Part shown: positions 9,901-18,246 of the stretch, in pieces
Position numbering within the stretch: the stretch's first letter is position 1
Layout of the letters: each line of letters begins with the position of its first letter
DNA from: Acidobacteriota bacterium
GTDB lineage: Bacteria > Actinomycetota > Acidimicrobiia > Acidimicrobiales > Microtrichaceae
Assembly: GCA_003577145.1 (NCBI GenBank)
Contig: QEUP01000024.1
Coordinates: 47,953-111,952 of the forward strand
DNA length: 64,000 nt
Direction of reading: 5' to 3'
Program-made: the position numbers and the translations under genes
Notes under the pieces: generated by a model
What the model was told of the DNA's origin: nothing
Databases searched by the model: none
Seen by the model: the letters and a program-made list of their open reading frames with translations, nothing else

Positions 9901-10062
9901 TTCTCCGGCGACGGCGGACCGGCATCGGAGGCCGAGCTGGCCCTGCCCAGCTATCTCGCCATCGGCCCCGACGGTGCGCTCTACATCGCCGATACCGGTA
10001 ACAACCGGGTCCGGCGTGTGGACGCAGACGGAACGATCACCAGCTTCGCCGGCGCCTTCTAG
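6922..10062 (+). CDS. Membrane Ser/Thr protein kinase with extracellular NHL-repeat propeller
   Basis: A 1046-residue receptor-like kinase. Residues 1-280 form a Hanks-type kinase domain: glycine loop GAGTFATV, catalytic lysine K39 (VAIKVL), HRD at 136-138 (VHRDIKPSN), a DLG instead of DFG at 177-179, and GTPGYMAPEQ. A Pro/Thr-rich juxtamembrane stretch leads to one membrane helix at about 341-362. Residues from about 390 to the end are some 11 repeats of about 55 residues of the type AGTGxxGFSGDGGPA...VYVADxxNxRVRxV, i.e. NHL/YVTN-like blades placed outside the cell, probably two stacked propellers. ATG follows GGGAAGG. The next gene encodes a smaller version of the same architecture, so the two are tandem paralogues. 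Ligand unknown. Confidence 0.93.
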   Translation: MSIPERLGRYRVEALIGAGTFATVFRGRDEALDVPVAIKVLAQNWSYEPEIRKRFIAEAKLLRRADGTRLVRVHDIGETSDGQPFFVMDFAERGTIEDRLNELAGEGRAIQVEDVARFTRQLAGGVSEVHRLGVVHRDIKPSNLLLRGQRRGGGDSQASDDIGGRLVGIAEHLVVSDLGLARDLLGPTRLTAAVGTPGYMAPEQLDPSARLDERCDIYACTAVLHAVLTGEPPPERGLSAADLAADPAVPVPIRDLLLHGLASDPAARYESVEHWAIAVDAALHAAGGGWQCLPQSEPMITALSTLPRATPPPLTPVPVPPTPRSEVPGEGRGTRRPRRPVVIAAVAGVLLVLAAVAGGVILTRDGSSDGPGPSSTAPAGSMPGVDPQPAAEALVFDPFDVVADDDGNYFVFESSGNRVRRVDPGGSMETVAGSGSPGFSGDGGAATQAELNVPVGGDIGPDGSLYIADSFNGRIRKVTPDGTITTIAGTGESTGRALGLPATEATINPNDVAVGPDGTVYVSDGINSRVWKFSEGGDIEVAAGTGEPGYHGDGEAATEAAFTRPSALAVDEGGTLFISDPGASVVRSVSTDGTVETVAGNGRQGFSGDGGPATDASLNGADGIALGPDGSLYIADELNERVRLVDPDGNIDTLAGTGDSGFDGDGGPALEAELDAPIAVAVAADGSVLVADSMNNRIRRIDAGGEITSVAGAAEPGYRGDNNPADVVPLLGVEGIAFGPGGELYLIESSTGFIRKVDDDGVITTLALTAGPIPSHGAGSELYLNGGSGLAAGPDGVLYAATILDSLVQRIDEEGVKTVLAGNGTSGYSGDGGPAGSAQLNNPLGVAAGPDFVLIADSANLRIRKVSADGVVTTIAGSGMPTGPFEGSALDVGILQPFGVALGPDGAVYYSELSGQRVQRLGADGNVSTVAGTGQTGYSGDGGPATEATLNGPAGVAVGEDGTVFVAERDGNRVRRISPDGTISTVAGTGRAGFSGDGGPASEAELALPSYLAIGPDGALYIADTGNNRVRRVDADGTITSFAGAF

Positions 10063-10112
10063 CCCATAACCCGATGGCTGGAACTGCGGTAGCCATGTGA
10101 CACGCTTCAGCG

Positions 10113-11936
10113 GTGAGCATTCCCGATCGAATAGGTCGATACCGGGTGATCCGGCTGCTGGGAACCGGCGGGTTCTCCAGCGTGTTCCTCGCACGTGACA
10201 CCGAGCTCGACGTCGACGTCGCCGTCAAGGTGCTCGCCGACAACCTCACCGGTCGGGAGGAGGTGGTGCAGGCGTTCCTCGCCGAGGCCCGGCTGCTCAG
10301 GGATGTCGCCGATTCCCGGGTCGTCGCGGTGCACGACATCGGCCAGCTCGAGAGCGGCCAGCCCTATTTCGTCATGGACTACGTCGAAGGCGGCTCCCTG
10401 GCAGCCCGGCTCGATTCGGTCGGTGGCCGGCCCGGTAGTGAAGAGATCCTGCGACTGGGGCGTGAGCTGGCCCTGGGGCTCGGGGTGGTCCATCAGTTGG
10501 GCATCGTCCACGGTGACATCAAACCCGAGAACCTGTTCGTCCGCGGCACCGACCTCGGCGGGACCGAGCTGTTCCCCCTGGGGGCACGCCTCGTCCTCGG
10601 CGACTTCGGGTTGGCAACCGGCGCCGGGGACACAGAGGGGCCCCTGGCCGCCAGTCGCGGCTACGCACCGCCGGAGCAGCTGCGGGGGGGCGAGCTCGAT
10701 CCGACCGCCGACACCTACGCCGCCACAGCGGTCATCCGGCGAGTCGTCACGGGGCGGCCACCCCCGGTAGGAGGGTCCGGGGTTGCCGGTGGGTCGGCGG
10801 GCCTGCCATCCGGCCTGCGGGCCTTCTGCGCTCGAGGGATGTCCGAGCGCCGGGGTGACCGCTACGCGAGCGCCGGGAGCTGGGCGGAGGACCTAGAGGC
10901 CTCACTGACGAGGAGACGGCTGTGGAGGCGGCCCCTGGCCTGGGTCGTGGCGGCAACGCTGACGGCTGCCGCGGTCCTCGGTGTGGTCATGCTCGTGCCG
11001 TCGACACCACCGCTGGAGGAGCCGACGTCGGTTGCGATCAGCAGTGAGGGCGTGTTGGTGGCAGACCCGCCGCTGCACCAGGTGCTGGAGGCTGCCAGCG
11101 GCACCGATCCGGTCGAGCTGAGCGTGCTCGTGTCCGACGAGACGATGGAGCCAGGGTCGATCGCGGTGGGAGCAAGCGGGGAGGTCTTCGTGGCCGATGC
11201 AGTTCACAATCGGGTTCACCGGATCGACCCTGACGGGAGCGTCAGCAGCGTCGCCGGGACCGGCGAGGCCGGGTTCGGTGGCGACGACGGGCCCGCCAAG
11301 GACGCACGGCTCAACTCGCCGGAGGGCGTTGCGGTGAGCGACGGAGGCGACCTGTACATCGCCGACACCGGCAACAACCGGATTCGTCGTGTACGTGCCG
11401 ACGGGGTGATCGAGACCTACGCCGGTTCTGGAGGCTCCGGATACGTGGGCGACGGGAGCAGCGCCCGGGACGCTGAGTTCGCCGCCCCCAGCGGGCTGGC
11501 CGTCGAGCCGAGCGGCGACCTGTACATCGCCGACACCGGCAACAACGTCGTCCGGGTCGTGGATGCCGGCGGCGTCGTGACCACCGTCGCCGGCCGGGGC
11601 GAGTCAGGCGACACCGGCGACGGCGCGCCGGCTGTGGACGCCTTGCTGGATGCGCCCGAGGGTGTCGCAACCGACGGCGACGGCAACGTGTACGTCGCCG
11701 ACACCGGCAACAACAGGGTGCGGGTCATCTCTCCGGATGGGGTGATCGCAGCTTTCGCCGGGACCGGGACCGCCGGGTTCGAGGGCGACGGCGGTCCGGC
11801 CGTCGAGGCCTTGCTGGATGCGCCCGAGGGTGTGGCCGCCGGCGTCGGCGGTGAGGTGTACCTGGCGGACACCGGCAACGGTCGCCTTCGTTCGGTGTCA
11901 GGCAACGGCGTCATCACGACGATCGCCGGGGGTTGA
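10113..11936 (+). CDS. Membrane Ser/Thr protein kinase-like protein with NHL repeats (non-RD)
   Basis: A 607-residue paralogue of the preceding gene, 50 bp downstream and starting with GTG. The kinase domain (1-265) keeps the glycine loop GTGGFSSV, lysine K39 (VAVKVL), the DFG at 164-166 and PPEQ, but the catalytic loop reads HGD (133-135, VHGDIKPEN) in place of HRD, so it is a non-RD kinase with altered activation. A membrane helix at about 275-296 is followed by about five NHL blades (VAGTGEAGFGGDDGPA and similar), enough for a single propeller. Both proteins begin MSIP-(E/D)R-(L/I)GRYRV. Shared ligand or hetero-oligomerisation with the neighbour is inferred. Confidence 0.9.
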   Translation: MSIPDRIGRYRVIRLLGTGGFSSVFLARDTELDVDVAVKVLADNLTGREEVVQAFLAEARLLRDVADSRVVAVHDIGQLESGQPYFVMDYVEGGSLAARLDSVGGRPGSEEILRLGRELALGLGVVHQLGIVHGDIKPENLFVRGTDLGGTELFPLGARLVLGDFGLATGAGDTEGPLAASRGYAPPEQLRGGELDPTADTYAATAVIRRVVTGRPPPVGGSGVAGGSAGLPSGLRAFCARGMSERRGDRYASAGSWAEDLEASLTRRRLWRRPLAWVVAATLTAAAVLGVVMLVPSTPPLEEPTSVAISSEGVLVADPPLHQVLEAASGTDPVELSVLVSDETMEPGSIAVGASGEVFVADAVHNRVHRIDPDGSVSSVAGTGEAGFGGDDGPAKDARLNSPEGVAVSDGGDLYIADTGNNRIRRVRADGVIETYAGSGGSGYVGDGSSARDAEFAAPSGLAVEPSGDLYIADTGNNVVRVVDAGGVVTTVAGRGESGDTGDGAPAVDALLDAPEGVATDGDGNVYVADTGNNRVRVISPDGVIAAFAGTGTAGFEGDGGPAVEALLDAPEGVAAGVGGEVYLADTGNGRLRSVSGNGVITTIAGG

Positions 11937-11951
11937 GCAAGGTCCGACGGT

Positions 11952-12617
11952 TCAGGGTTCGAGCTGAGCCATGATGATGTCGGCGACCTGTTGGCGGCCC
12001 CGGCGGATCCGCGTCTTCACCGTGTTGAGTGGCAGGTCCAGCTGTTCGGCGATGACCGAGTACTCGAGACCCTCCACGTCGCACATGATGACCGGCTGGC
12101 GGAACTTGTCGTCGAGGGAATCGAGAGCTTGGCGGATGGCGTCGGCCCCCGCGACCACCGAGCTGATCCGCCGGACCTGCTCGCCCAGGCCGCTGAAGTC
12201 CTGGCCTTCCGGGTCGATCACCCGTTGGCGCTTGCGGATGACCTGCAGCGCCTCCCGCTCGGCGATCCGGTAGAGCCACGTCGTGAACCGTGCCCGGCCT
12301 TCGAAGTTCGTTATGGCGCGGTTCACAGCCAGCAGCGTCGTCTGCGCCGCATCCTCGACGTCGCCCTCATCGACGAGGATCTGGCGAATCGGTGGCTGGG
12401 CCAGCCGGTGCCGGTCTATGCAGCGCAGGAGGAACGTCAGAGCAGTCTCGTCACCGGCGGTCGCAGCCCCCACGACCGGCGCCAGGATCTCGTCGATGGC
12501 GGCGAAGTCGTTCCCTGCACGTGCGGCGGCGATCTGCTCGTCGATCGTCCCGATCGCGCGGCTGTCACCACGGACGGCGGCGCTGGCCTCGGGGAACTCT
12601 GCAGGGTCGATCGCCAT
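11952..12617 (-). CDS. ECF-type RNA polymerase sigma factor
   Basis: A 221-residue sigma-70 family protein. Region 2 is seen at about residues 55-125 (DVEDAAQTTLLAVNRA, then FTTWLYRIAEREALQVIRKR, the region 2.3/2.4 signature), and region 4 at about 150-210 with the helix-turn-helix LEYSVIAEQLDLPLNTVKTRIRRGRQQ. There is a 50-residue N-terminal extension before region 2. The ATG at 12615-12617 sits directly downstream of a perfect 12-bp hairpin and has no clear Shine-Dalgarno; the frame stays open up to 12758, so a longer form starting at GTG cannot be excluded. It is convergent with the kinase gene (15-bp gap) and divergent from the Hsp70-like gene, so it may control that block. No anti-sigma factor is adjacent. 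Confidence 0.88.
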   Translation of the reverse strand: MAIDPAEFPEASAAVRGDSRAIGTIDEQIAAARAGNDFAAIDEILAPVVGAATAGDETALTFLLRCIDRHRLAQPPIRQILVDEGDVEDAAQTTLLAVNRAITNFEGRARFTTWLYRIAEREALQVIRKRQRVIDPEGQDFSGLGEQVRRISSVVAGADAIRQALDSLDDKFRQPVIMCDVEGLEYSVIAEQLDLPLNTVKTRIRRGRQQVADIIMAQLEP

Positions 12618-12625
12618 CAGCCCAT

Positions 12626-12652
12626 CGACCGCAAACCATAGGTTTGCGGTCG
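12626..12652 (-). promoter_or_regulatory. Perfect hairpin abutting the ECF sigma start codon
   Basis: CGACCGCAAACC (12626-12637) and GGTTTGCGGTCG (12641-12652) form a perfect 12-bp stem with a 3-nt loop. It ends eight bases from the ATG of the sigma gene read on the minus strand, so in mRNA it would cover the ribosome-binding site. A second inverted repeat, GCGGCC-TTT-GGCCGC, lies just upstream at about 12664-12678. A role in translation control, or as an operator, is inferred. Confidence 0.5.
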
Positions 12653-12867
12653 AACTCTCGATCGGGCGGCCTTTGGCCGCACTGGCTGTTGCTGGCCCTC
12701 GCGTACATGCCGCTCGGGCCAGGGCGAGGGGGAGGCCGGGAGGCTCCCCCTCCCGCACCCCCGACCGGCTGCCGACATGTATCGACGCGAGCAGATCATT
12801 GTCGTCATGGCTCTAGTTGCCTCCTGTCTTCCATCAGAACCGTAGTTGGGCGCGATACTTGCGGTCC

Positions 12868-15015
12868 GTGAATCAAGAGTGGGCACTTGCCGTGGACTTC
12901 GGTACGTACCGCACCTCCGGGGCGATGGCCGGAGGCAGCGGCGTCACCACATTGGAGATAGAGGGCGCCCGCTGGCTGTCGTCCACAGTCGTGGCGGGTG
13001 ACGGCGGGCTGATCCTCGTCGGCGCCGCGGCGGAGAACCAGGCTGGAGTCCATCCCGACCGGGTGGAACGCACGCCGAAGAGGCATCTGGGTTCAGGCGC
13101 CCCGCTGATACTCGGCTCCGAGACCGTGGAGGTGGCCGAAGCAGTGGCTGCGTTGCTGGCGATGTTCCTCGAAGAGGGAAGTCTCCGCAACGAACGACGA
13201 CCACCTGCGCTGGCGGTACTGACCAACCCGGTTCGCTGGGGAGATGCGCGGCGTCGGGCTTTGATGCGGGCGGCTGAGATAGCCGGTTATCCCGAGACCC
13301 ACCTCATCGAGGAGCCCGTTGCCGCGGCCGTCCATTACGTGACCGACCAGGTGGCGGTGGGGGAGCATGTGGGGGTCTACGACCTCGGTGGCGGCACCTT
13401 CGACACGGCAGTCCTCAAACGCACCGAGTCCGGTTTCGAGACCGTCGGCGCCCCCGGCGGTGACGAGTACATCGGAGGCGAGCACTTCGATCACAAGCTC
13501 TTCAGCTACTTCGGTGGTTGTCTGGCAGAAGAGGATCCGGAGACGTGGAACAAGATCCTCACCTCCGACGAGCGGCGATGGAGGCAGGCAGCCGTAGACC
13601 TGCTCTCTCACGCGCGCCGGGCCAAAGAAGCGCTGTCGAGCTATCCGTCGACCAAGATCTTCGTGCCCGAAGCCGACCGGGAGATCGTCGTCACCCGGGA
13701 GCAGTTCGAGTCGATGATCCTCGACGAGATCGAGCGAACCATCGACGAGATGGAGGACACGATCGCAACAGCGGGGCTCACCGGTGAGGACATGAGCGCC
13801 CTGTACCTGGTCGGTGGTTCGTCGCGCATCCCCATAGTGGTCCGCCTCTTGACGGCCAGGTTCGGCAGTTGTGTGACGACCCGTGACGAGCCCAAGAGCG
13901 TCGTCGCTCTCGGTGCAGCCAGCCTGGCGCGCCGGTGGATGGACAGCGGCGAGGTCGACACGAGCTCTGACCCGGTGGCGCCGGCACAACCTGAGGCTCG
14001 CGAGGTGAAGACCGCGGTCCCCGGAGTGCCGGCCCTGGCAGTGGACGAGAGCCAGGCGGACGCACCCGTCATCATGTGGGAGACGACGCCGCCGAGCTGG
14101 CTGGGACCCATGGCCTCTGACGGTTCGAACCTGTGGTCGCACCTCGCTGACGGAACCGTCGTCTGTCTCGACGTCGGCAACGGCGACCCCGCTTGGACGT
14201 CGTCGGTAGGGCCGGCCAACGACTGCGCTCCGAGCTCGGACGGAGGGGTGGTGCTGGTGTCGGCCGCCGACGGTGCGATCACCGCGCTGAACCCGACCAC
14301 CGGAGCTGCGTTCTGGCGGGTCGACCTGGGCCAGCAGCCCACCACCTCGGTGGTCACCATCGGCGAGATCCTGGTGGTGGGCACGAGCGAAGGTTCGGCG
14401 ATCGCGCTTCGACGTGCCGACGGCGGAGCCAAGTGGCGCCTCCCCTTCGGCAGCGCGGTCCGCGCCGCGGTCGCATCCGGCTCCTCCGCCTACCTCTCGT
14501 GCGCCAACGGACGTCTCTACGACGTCGACGGTCGTTCTGGTGAGGTGCGCTGGATGTATCCGACAGGCGGTGACCTCGTCGGTCTGCCGTCCATCGAACG
14601 CACCTTCATCCACGTTCCCTCCGGCGATGGCAAGGTCTACACCCTCGAACGGGCGTCGGGCTCCCCCGTATGGGCATACCAGACCACCGGGCCAGTGATG
14701 TCGTGTGTCTCGGATGCCAACCTGGTCATCGCTGCCAGCGTCGACGACCGTTTGCATGCGATGAAGCGCGATACAGGCGAGCCGCTGTGGCACCTCTCGG
14801 TGGGCCCGTGGATCGGCCCGCCGGTGCTCTCGCGCGGGCGGCTCTTCGTGATCGGAGCCGATTCGCGGCTCCGATGCATCGACCTGACGTCGTCGAGGTT
14901 GCGCTGGACCCTGGACATCAGCCTGTCGGAAGGGAGCCGGGTGCCACCACCGATCACCGCGAACGGCCTGCTGGCAGTCGCCACCGGTGACGGCCGGCTA
15001 CTGGGGCTGTGGTGA
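12868..15015 (+). CDS. Hsp70-family ATPase fused to a PQQ-like beta-propeller
   Basis: A 715-residue protein. Residues 1-370 form an Hsp70/DnaK-type actin-fold ATPase with phosphate-1 loop AVDFGTYRT (8-16), phosphate-2 loop YDLGGGTFDTAVL (172 onward) and adenosine loop LVGGSSRIP (about 314-322). In place of the DnaK peptide-binding domain there is a linker and then, from about 405 to the end, repeated blades containing W/G-rich motifs (GDPAWTSSVG, GAAFWRVDLG, GAKWRLPFG, GEPLWHLSVG) typical of PQQ/pyrrolo-quinoline-like propellers. GTG at 12868 is chosen because the family starts a few residues before the VDFGT motif. No signal peptide or membrane helix is seen. Divergent from the sigma gene. 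The role is unknown; actinobacterial Hsp70-like proteins are often encoded near dynamin-like GTPases, as here. Confidence 0.87.
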   Translation: MNQEWALAVDFGTYRTSGAMAGGSGVTTLEIEGARWLSSTVVAGDGGLILVGAAAENQAGVHPDRVERTPKRHLGSGAPLILGSETVEVAEAVAALLAMFLEEGSLRNERRPPALAVLTNPVRWGDARRRALMRAAEIAGYPETHLIEEPVAAAVHYVTDQVAVGEHVGVYDLGGGTFDTAVLKRTESGFETVGAPGGDEYIGGEHFDHKLFSYFGGCLAEEDPETWNKILTSDERRWRQAAVDLLSHARRAKEALSSYPSTKIFVPEADREIVVTREQFESMILDEIERTIDEMEDTIATAGLTGEDMSALYLVGGSSRIPIVVRLLTARFGSCVTTRDEPKSVVALGAASLARRWMDSGEVDTSSDPVAPAQPEAREVKTAVPGVPALAVDESQADAPVIMWETTPPSWLGPMASDGSNLWSHLADGTVVCLDVGNGDPAWTSSVGPANDCAPSSDGGVVLVSAADGAITALNPTTGAAFWRVDLGQQPTTSVVTIGEILVVGTSEGSAIALRRADGGAKWRLPFGSAVRAAVASGSSAYLSCANGRLYDVDGRSGEVRWMYPTGGDLVGLPSIERTFIHVPSGDGKVYTLERASGSPVWAYQTTGPVMSCVSDANLVIAASVDDRLHAMKRDTGEPLWHLSVGPWIGPPVLSRGRLFVIGADSRLRCIDLTSSRLRWTLDISLSEGSRVPPPITANGLLAVATGDGRLLGLW

Positions 15016-15030
15016 GCCGGTGCTGTGCGG

Positions 15031-16011
15031 TCAGGGGTCCACGGTGAAGGTGATGGGCAGGACGATCCGGTTGTTCGGCTCGGTGGTCTCCTGCTCGGTT
15101 CCGGTCGTGGCAGCAGAACCGTCGGCGCTGTCCTCGACCACGATCATCACGTTGTCGGCGTCGGCCCATCCGTCGAGGAACTCCTCGACGGGAATTGCCA
15201 GGCCGGCACCGTCGGTGAACCCCGGATCGTTCACATAGACGACACCGGCCTCGGTGTCGATGCCGGTGATGACGACCGCGTGGCCCATCTCCAACCCGGG
15301 GTCGAAGGGGCCGCCACCGCTGTAGTAGAGGTCTGCCGCGTCTAGTCCGACCACCACCTCCTCGCCGGCGTCCATCGCAGCAGTGAGGTCCTCGATCGTG
15401 CCGGTTTCGACGGCGGCGTCCACCCCGAACTCCGAGAGGAGGTCTACTGCGTCCTCGGGGTACATCCCCGACTCGGTCATGACCCCCATCTCGTGGGCTG
15501 CCGCGACGACAGTTGAAGCCGGTACCGTCTCGCCGGTCATCTCGCTCAGGACCATGGCGATGCTCGTCGGAACGCAATCGACGATGCCCTGCTGTGCCTG
15601 GTGGTACTCGATCTCGGCCATCGGGTCACCGTGGATCGAGTCCTCGCTGGACGGATCAGGGGTGTCGGAGGGGTCCGTCTCGGCTTCGAAGTCATCGAAG
15701 GCAGCCGGGTCGTCGGTGAGCGCGGGCTCCTCACCGACGATCACCTCGTCGAACGACCCGTCTTCGTCGAAGTCGAGCAGGGTCATGTCGGCTGACCCGT
15801 CACCATCGAGGTCGAGGACCTCGGTGTCGTACCAGCCGTCGCCGTCGGTGTCACTGACGATGTCGACCGCACCCGTGTAGGCGTCGAAGTAGACAACGGA
15901 GTCGGCAACGCCGTCATGGTCGGTGTCGACGAGAGCCGTGTCGGCAACGCCGTCATAGTCGGTGTCCAGCGCGATGCCTGAATCGGTACCGCTGTCGAGC
16001 GTGTCTGACAT
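15031..16011 (-). CDS. C39-like cysteine peptidase with calcium-loop repeats
   Basis: A 326-residue acidic protein. Residues 14-92 hold about six DxDxDG-type loops (DTDYDGVAD, DTDHDGVAD, DTDGDGWYD, DLDGDGSAD, DFDEDGSFD) resembling EF-hand/dockerin or thrombospondin type-3 calcium-binding repeats. Residues 134-295 resemble a peptidase C39-like fold: Gln at 140-141, Cys146 in DCVPTS, His244 in GHAVVITGID and Asp262 in VNDPGF would form the active site. No signal peptide or membrane helix is visible, so localisation is unclear. It ends 15 bp from the convergent Hsp70-like gene and sits 60 bp downstream of the dynamin pair. The N-terminal half is paralogous to the frame-broken protein at 23324-24308. 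Confidence 0.8.
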   Translation of the reverse strand: MSDTLDSGTDSGIALDTDYDGVADTALVDTDHDGVADSVVYFDAYTGAVDIVSDTDGDGWYDTEVLDLDGDGSADMTLLDFDEDGSFDEVIVGEEPALTDDPAAFDDFEAETDPSDTPDPSSEDSIHGDPMAEIEYHQAQQGIVDCVPTSIAMVLSEMTGETVPASTVVAAAHEMGVMTESGMYPEDAVDLLSEFGVDAAVETGTIEDLTAAMDAGEEVVVGLDAADLYYSGGGPFDPGLEMGHAVVITGIDTEAGVVYVNDPGFTDGAGLAIPVEEFLDGWADADNVMIVVEDSADGSAATTGTEQETTEPNNRIVLPITFTVDP

Positions 16012-16071
16012 CTCGGGGAACTCCTAGGTAACTAGGTCGCCGGTTCTGATGCGCGGTCGGCGACCGGAGTT

Positions 16072-18072
16072 TCAAGAGTCCGGAGGTGTCTTCCTGGGCG
16101 GGGCGAGGGACTGCCGCATCGCCTGGCGCAGCTTGGCCGCCTCGTTCTGGAGGCGATTCAACTCGGCGAGCACCTTCTCGGAGTCCGTGCGGGCGCGGGC
16201 TTGTTGCTGACGCTCGGCCTTGAGGAGCTTCTGAGTTTCCACGCGTCGCTGCTCGAGGTCGCGACGCCGTTGAACGAGGCGTTCCTCGATCGTTCGCTCC
16301 AGCGACTCCCGGGCATCGATGATCCGCAGGTTCAGTTCCGTCGCGAACTCCTTGGCGATTCCCTCCTGGCCGAAGAGCGCCTCGTTTATCACCCGGTTGT
16401 ACTCGCTGGTGGTGCGCATCTTCTTGCGGTGCTTGCGACGCAGAGCGACGATCGGCAGCGCAATCGCCGCCCCGAGCCCGTAGGCCACCAGCCCGAGCCC
16501 ACCGGTGGCGAGCCCCAGCATCCCCACGGTGGCGTTTGCCATGTTGCCGAAGAGGAATGTCTGGGTCGTCAGCGGCAGCCCGTCCTCGAGCAGGTCGAAC
16601 TGGCCCGTCGAGGAACTGGAGCCCGGTTCGAAGCGGGCAAGGCCTTCGGGCGCTTGGAGGTCGCCGAGCACGGGCTGAAGCGCCTCTACGTCCAAGGTCG
16701 CCAGCAACTCCCCGATGATCGACTCGAAGTCGGAGCGCGCCTCGGCAGCCAAGGTGTTCCATGCCCCGTGGAGCGAGTACTCCAGTTCCTGGGGGAGTAT
16801 CTCGCTCAAGGCGTCGATGTCCCGCGCAGACTCGAGAATCTCCCGGTAGTGGTTCCGCACTACGGTCAGCTCCCGGGAAACCCGGCGCGACGACGCGGCT
16901 TGCAGGCGTTGGATCGCGCCGCCCAGACCGGTGCGCCAACGAGCCTGCTGGGACATGAAGGCCTCCAGCTCGGCCTGCTTCTCCTCCAGCTCCGTTTCGA
17001 TCGAGTGATCACCCTCGGACGCGCGCACACGAGTCTGCTGCTCGGCTTCGACCTCGGCAGTGAGGATCGAACAGAGCTGGAGGACGTTGGCGAGCTTGAC
17101 GTTCTCCCGGTTGTCGATCGTCCGTACAAGGGCGTGTTCGAGCAGACCCAGTCCGCTCAACTTGCGGTACCGTTCCGCGCTCTCTTCACGACCGAGCTCG
17201 GCGCGTTGTGCGGCCTTGTCCGCCAGGTAGGCGCTGGTGAGGAGCATGGGCGCGTGCTCCAGTCGGGCCAGGCGCCTGGCCAGTTCGGCGGCCTGTTCGT
17301 CCAGCCCCGCAGCCTCTTCGAGTGTGCCACGGTAGGCGCGCAGCTTCTCCTTGTTCTCGGCGAGCATCGCCCGGTTGGTCTCGTCGGTGTTCGCGTCTGA
17401 TCGCGTAATGGCGAAGACGACAGCATCGATGCGACCGCTCGCCTCCGCCAGGAAATCAAGCTCCGAGCGTGATACCGGTTCCTGTGCGCTGATGGTGAAG
17501 ACGAGCACGTCGGCGTTCTGGAGAGTCGCCATGGTGATGTCGCGATGACCCCTGCTCATGCCCCCGACGCCGGGAGTGTCGATGATCGCCAGGCCTCTGG
17601 CCAGGAGCGGGTGGTCGATGTAGACCTCGACCTTGACCACACCGCGGCGGGTCAGCTCGTCGCCTGCCATCGAGGCGAAATCCCCGAGTTCGTCCGGTGC
17701 TATCTGTTCAACAGAGGGCTCTCCGTCCTCGTCGAGCCTGGTCACCTCGATCTTTAGCTGCTCACCGTGGCGGACGACGAGATGGACACTGGTCGCCACG
17801 TCGGCGTCGACAGGTAGCAGTCCCGGGCGACCGAGCAGCGAGTTGATGAGGCTGCTCTTGCCCCTCTTGATGTCCCCGGCGACGACGGTGGTCACCCTGT
17901 TGTCCTTCCAGCGCTGGGCTTCTGCTGTCACCCGGTCGGCGAGGTCGCTCCGCTGGAGCTTGGTGAGGAAGGCATGGACGCGATTGGCGTAGTCGAGGAT
18001 GTCGCGGGTGACCGGCCGTGCCCTGACCTTCCCCGCCGGTCCTGACTCTCGCTCTTCCCTCACTTCGCTCAC
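16072..18072 (-). CDS. Dynamin-like GTPase (membrane remodelling)
   Basis: A 666-residue bacterial dynamin-like protein. The GTPase domain has P-loop GDIKRGKSS (66-74), G3 DTPG (165-168) and G4 TRSD (223-226). A long helical region follows (about 290-500), then a hydrophobic hairpin at about 508-545 that should insert in the membrane, and a C-terminal coiled coil rich in Arg, Glu and Gln (about 580-655). The frame is open to 18156, but GTG at 18070-18072 gives a conventional N terminus. It lies 174 bp downstream of a second dynamin-like gene; such pairs (IniA/IniC, DynA/DynB) act together in actinobacteria in membrane stress or sporulation division. The exact role here is not known. Confidence 0.87.
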   Translation of the reverse strand: MSEVREERESGPAGKVRARPVTRDILDYANRVHAFLTKLQRSDLADRVTAEAQRWKDNRVTTVVAGDIKRGKSSLINSLLGRPGLLPVDADVATSVHLVVRHGEQLKIEVTRLDEDGEPSVEQIAPDELGDFASMAGDELTRRGVVKVEVYIDHPLLARGLAIIDTPGVGGMSRGHRDITMATLQNADVLVFTISAQEPVSRSELDFLAEASGRIDAVVFAITRSDANTDETNRAMLAENKEKLRAYRGTLEEAAGLDEQAAELARRLARLEHAPMLLTSAYLADKAAQRAELGREESAERYRKLSGLGLLEHALVRTIDNRENVKLANVLQLCSILTAEVEAEQQTRVRASEGDHSIETELEEKQAELEAFMSQQARWRTGLGGAIQRLQAASSRRVSRELTVVRNHYREILESARDIDALSEILPQELEYSLHGAWNTLAAEARSDFESIIGELLATLDVEALQPVLGDLQAPEGLARFEPGSSSSTGQFDLLEDGLPLTTQTFLFGNMANATVGMLGLATGGLGLVAYGLGAAIALPIVALRRKHRKKMRTTSEYNRVINEALFGQEGIAKEFATELNLRIIDARESLERTIEERLVQRRRDLEQRRVETQKLLKAERQQQARARTDSEKVLAELNRLQNEAAKLRQAMRQSLAPPRKTPPDS

Positions 18073-18246
18073 GCAGTTCTCCCTCTCTTCCTCGGGGGCT
18101 GTGCCCCCGTCGCTCGGCCTGCGGCCGGGCTTCTCCGTTCCGGCAGCGACCCCCAACCCCGCCGGCGGTGCTTGCAGGCACCGGCTCGCCCCGGGCGCTC
18201 CGCTTCCGCGGGGCTGCGTGCTGAGCGATCGCCTGCGGGAGGTCGC
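18073..18246. other. Spacer between the dynamin genes with several GC-rich inverted repeats
   Basis: This 174-bp spacer contains short inverted repeats such as GGGGGC-TGT-GCCCCC near 18094-18108 and GCCGGCGGTGC...GGCACCGGC near 18161-18185. No convincing gene is seen. The texture resembles the hairpin-rich region at 12626-12760 upstream of the sigma gene. Confidence 0.4.
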
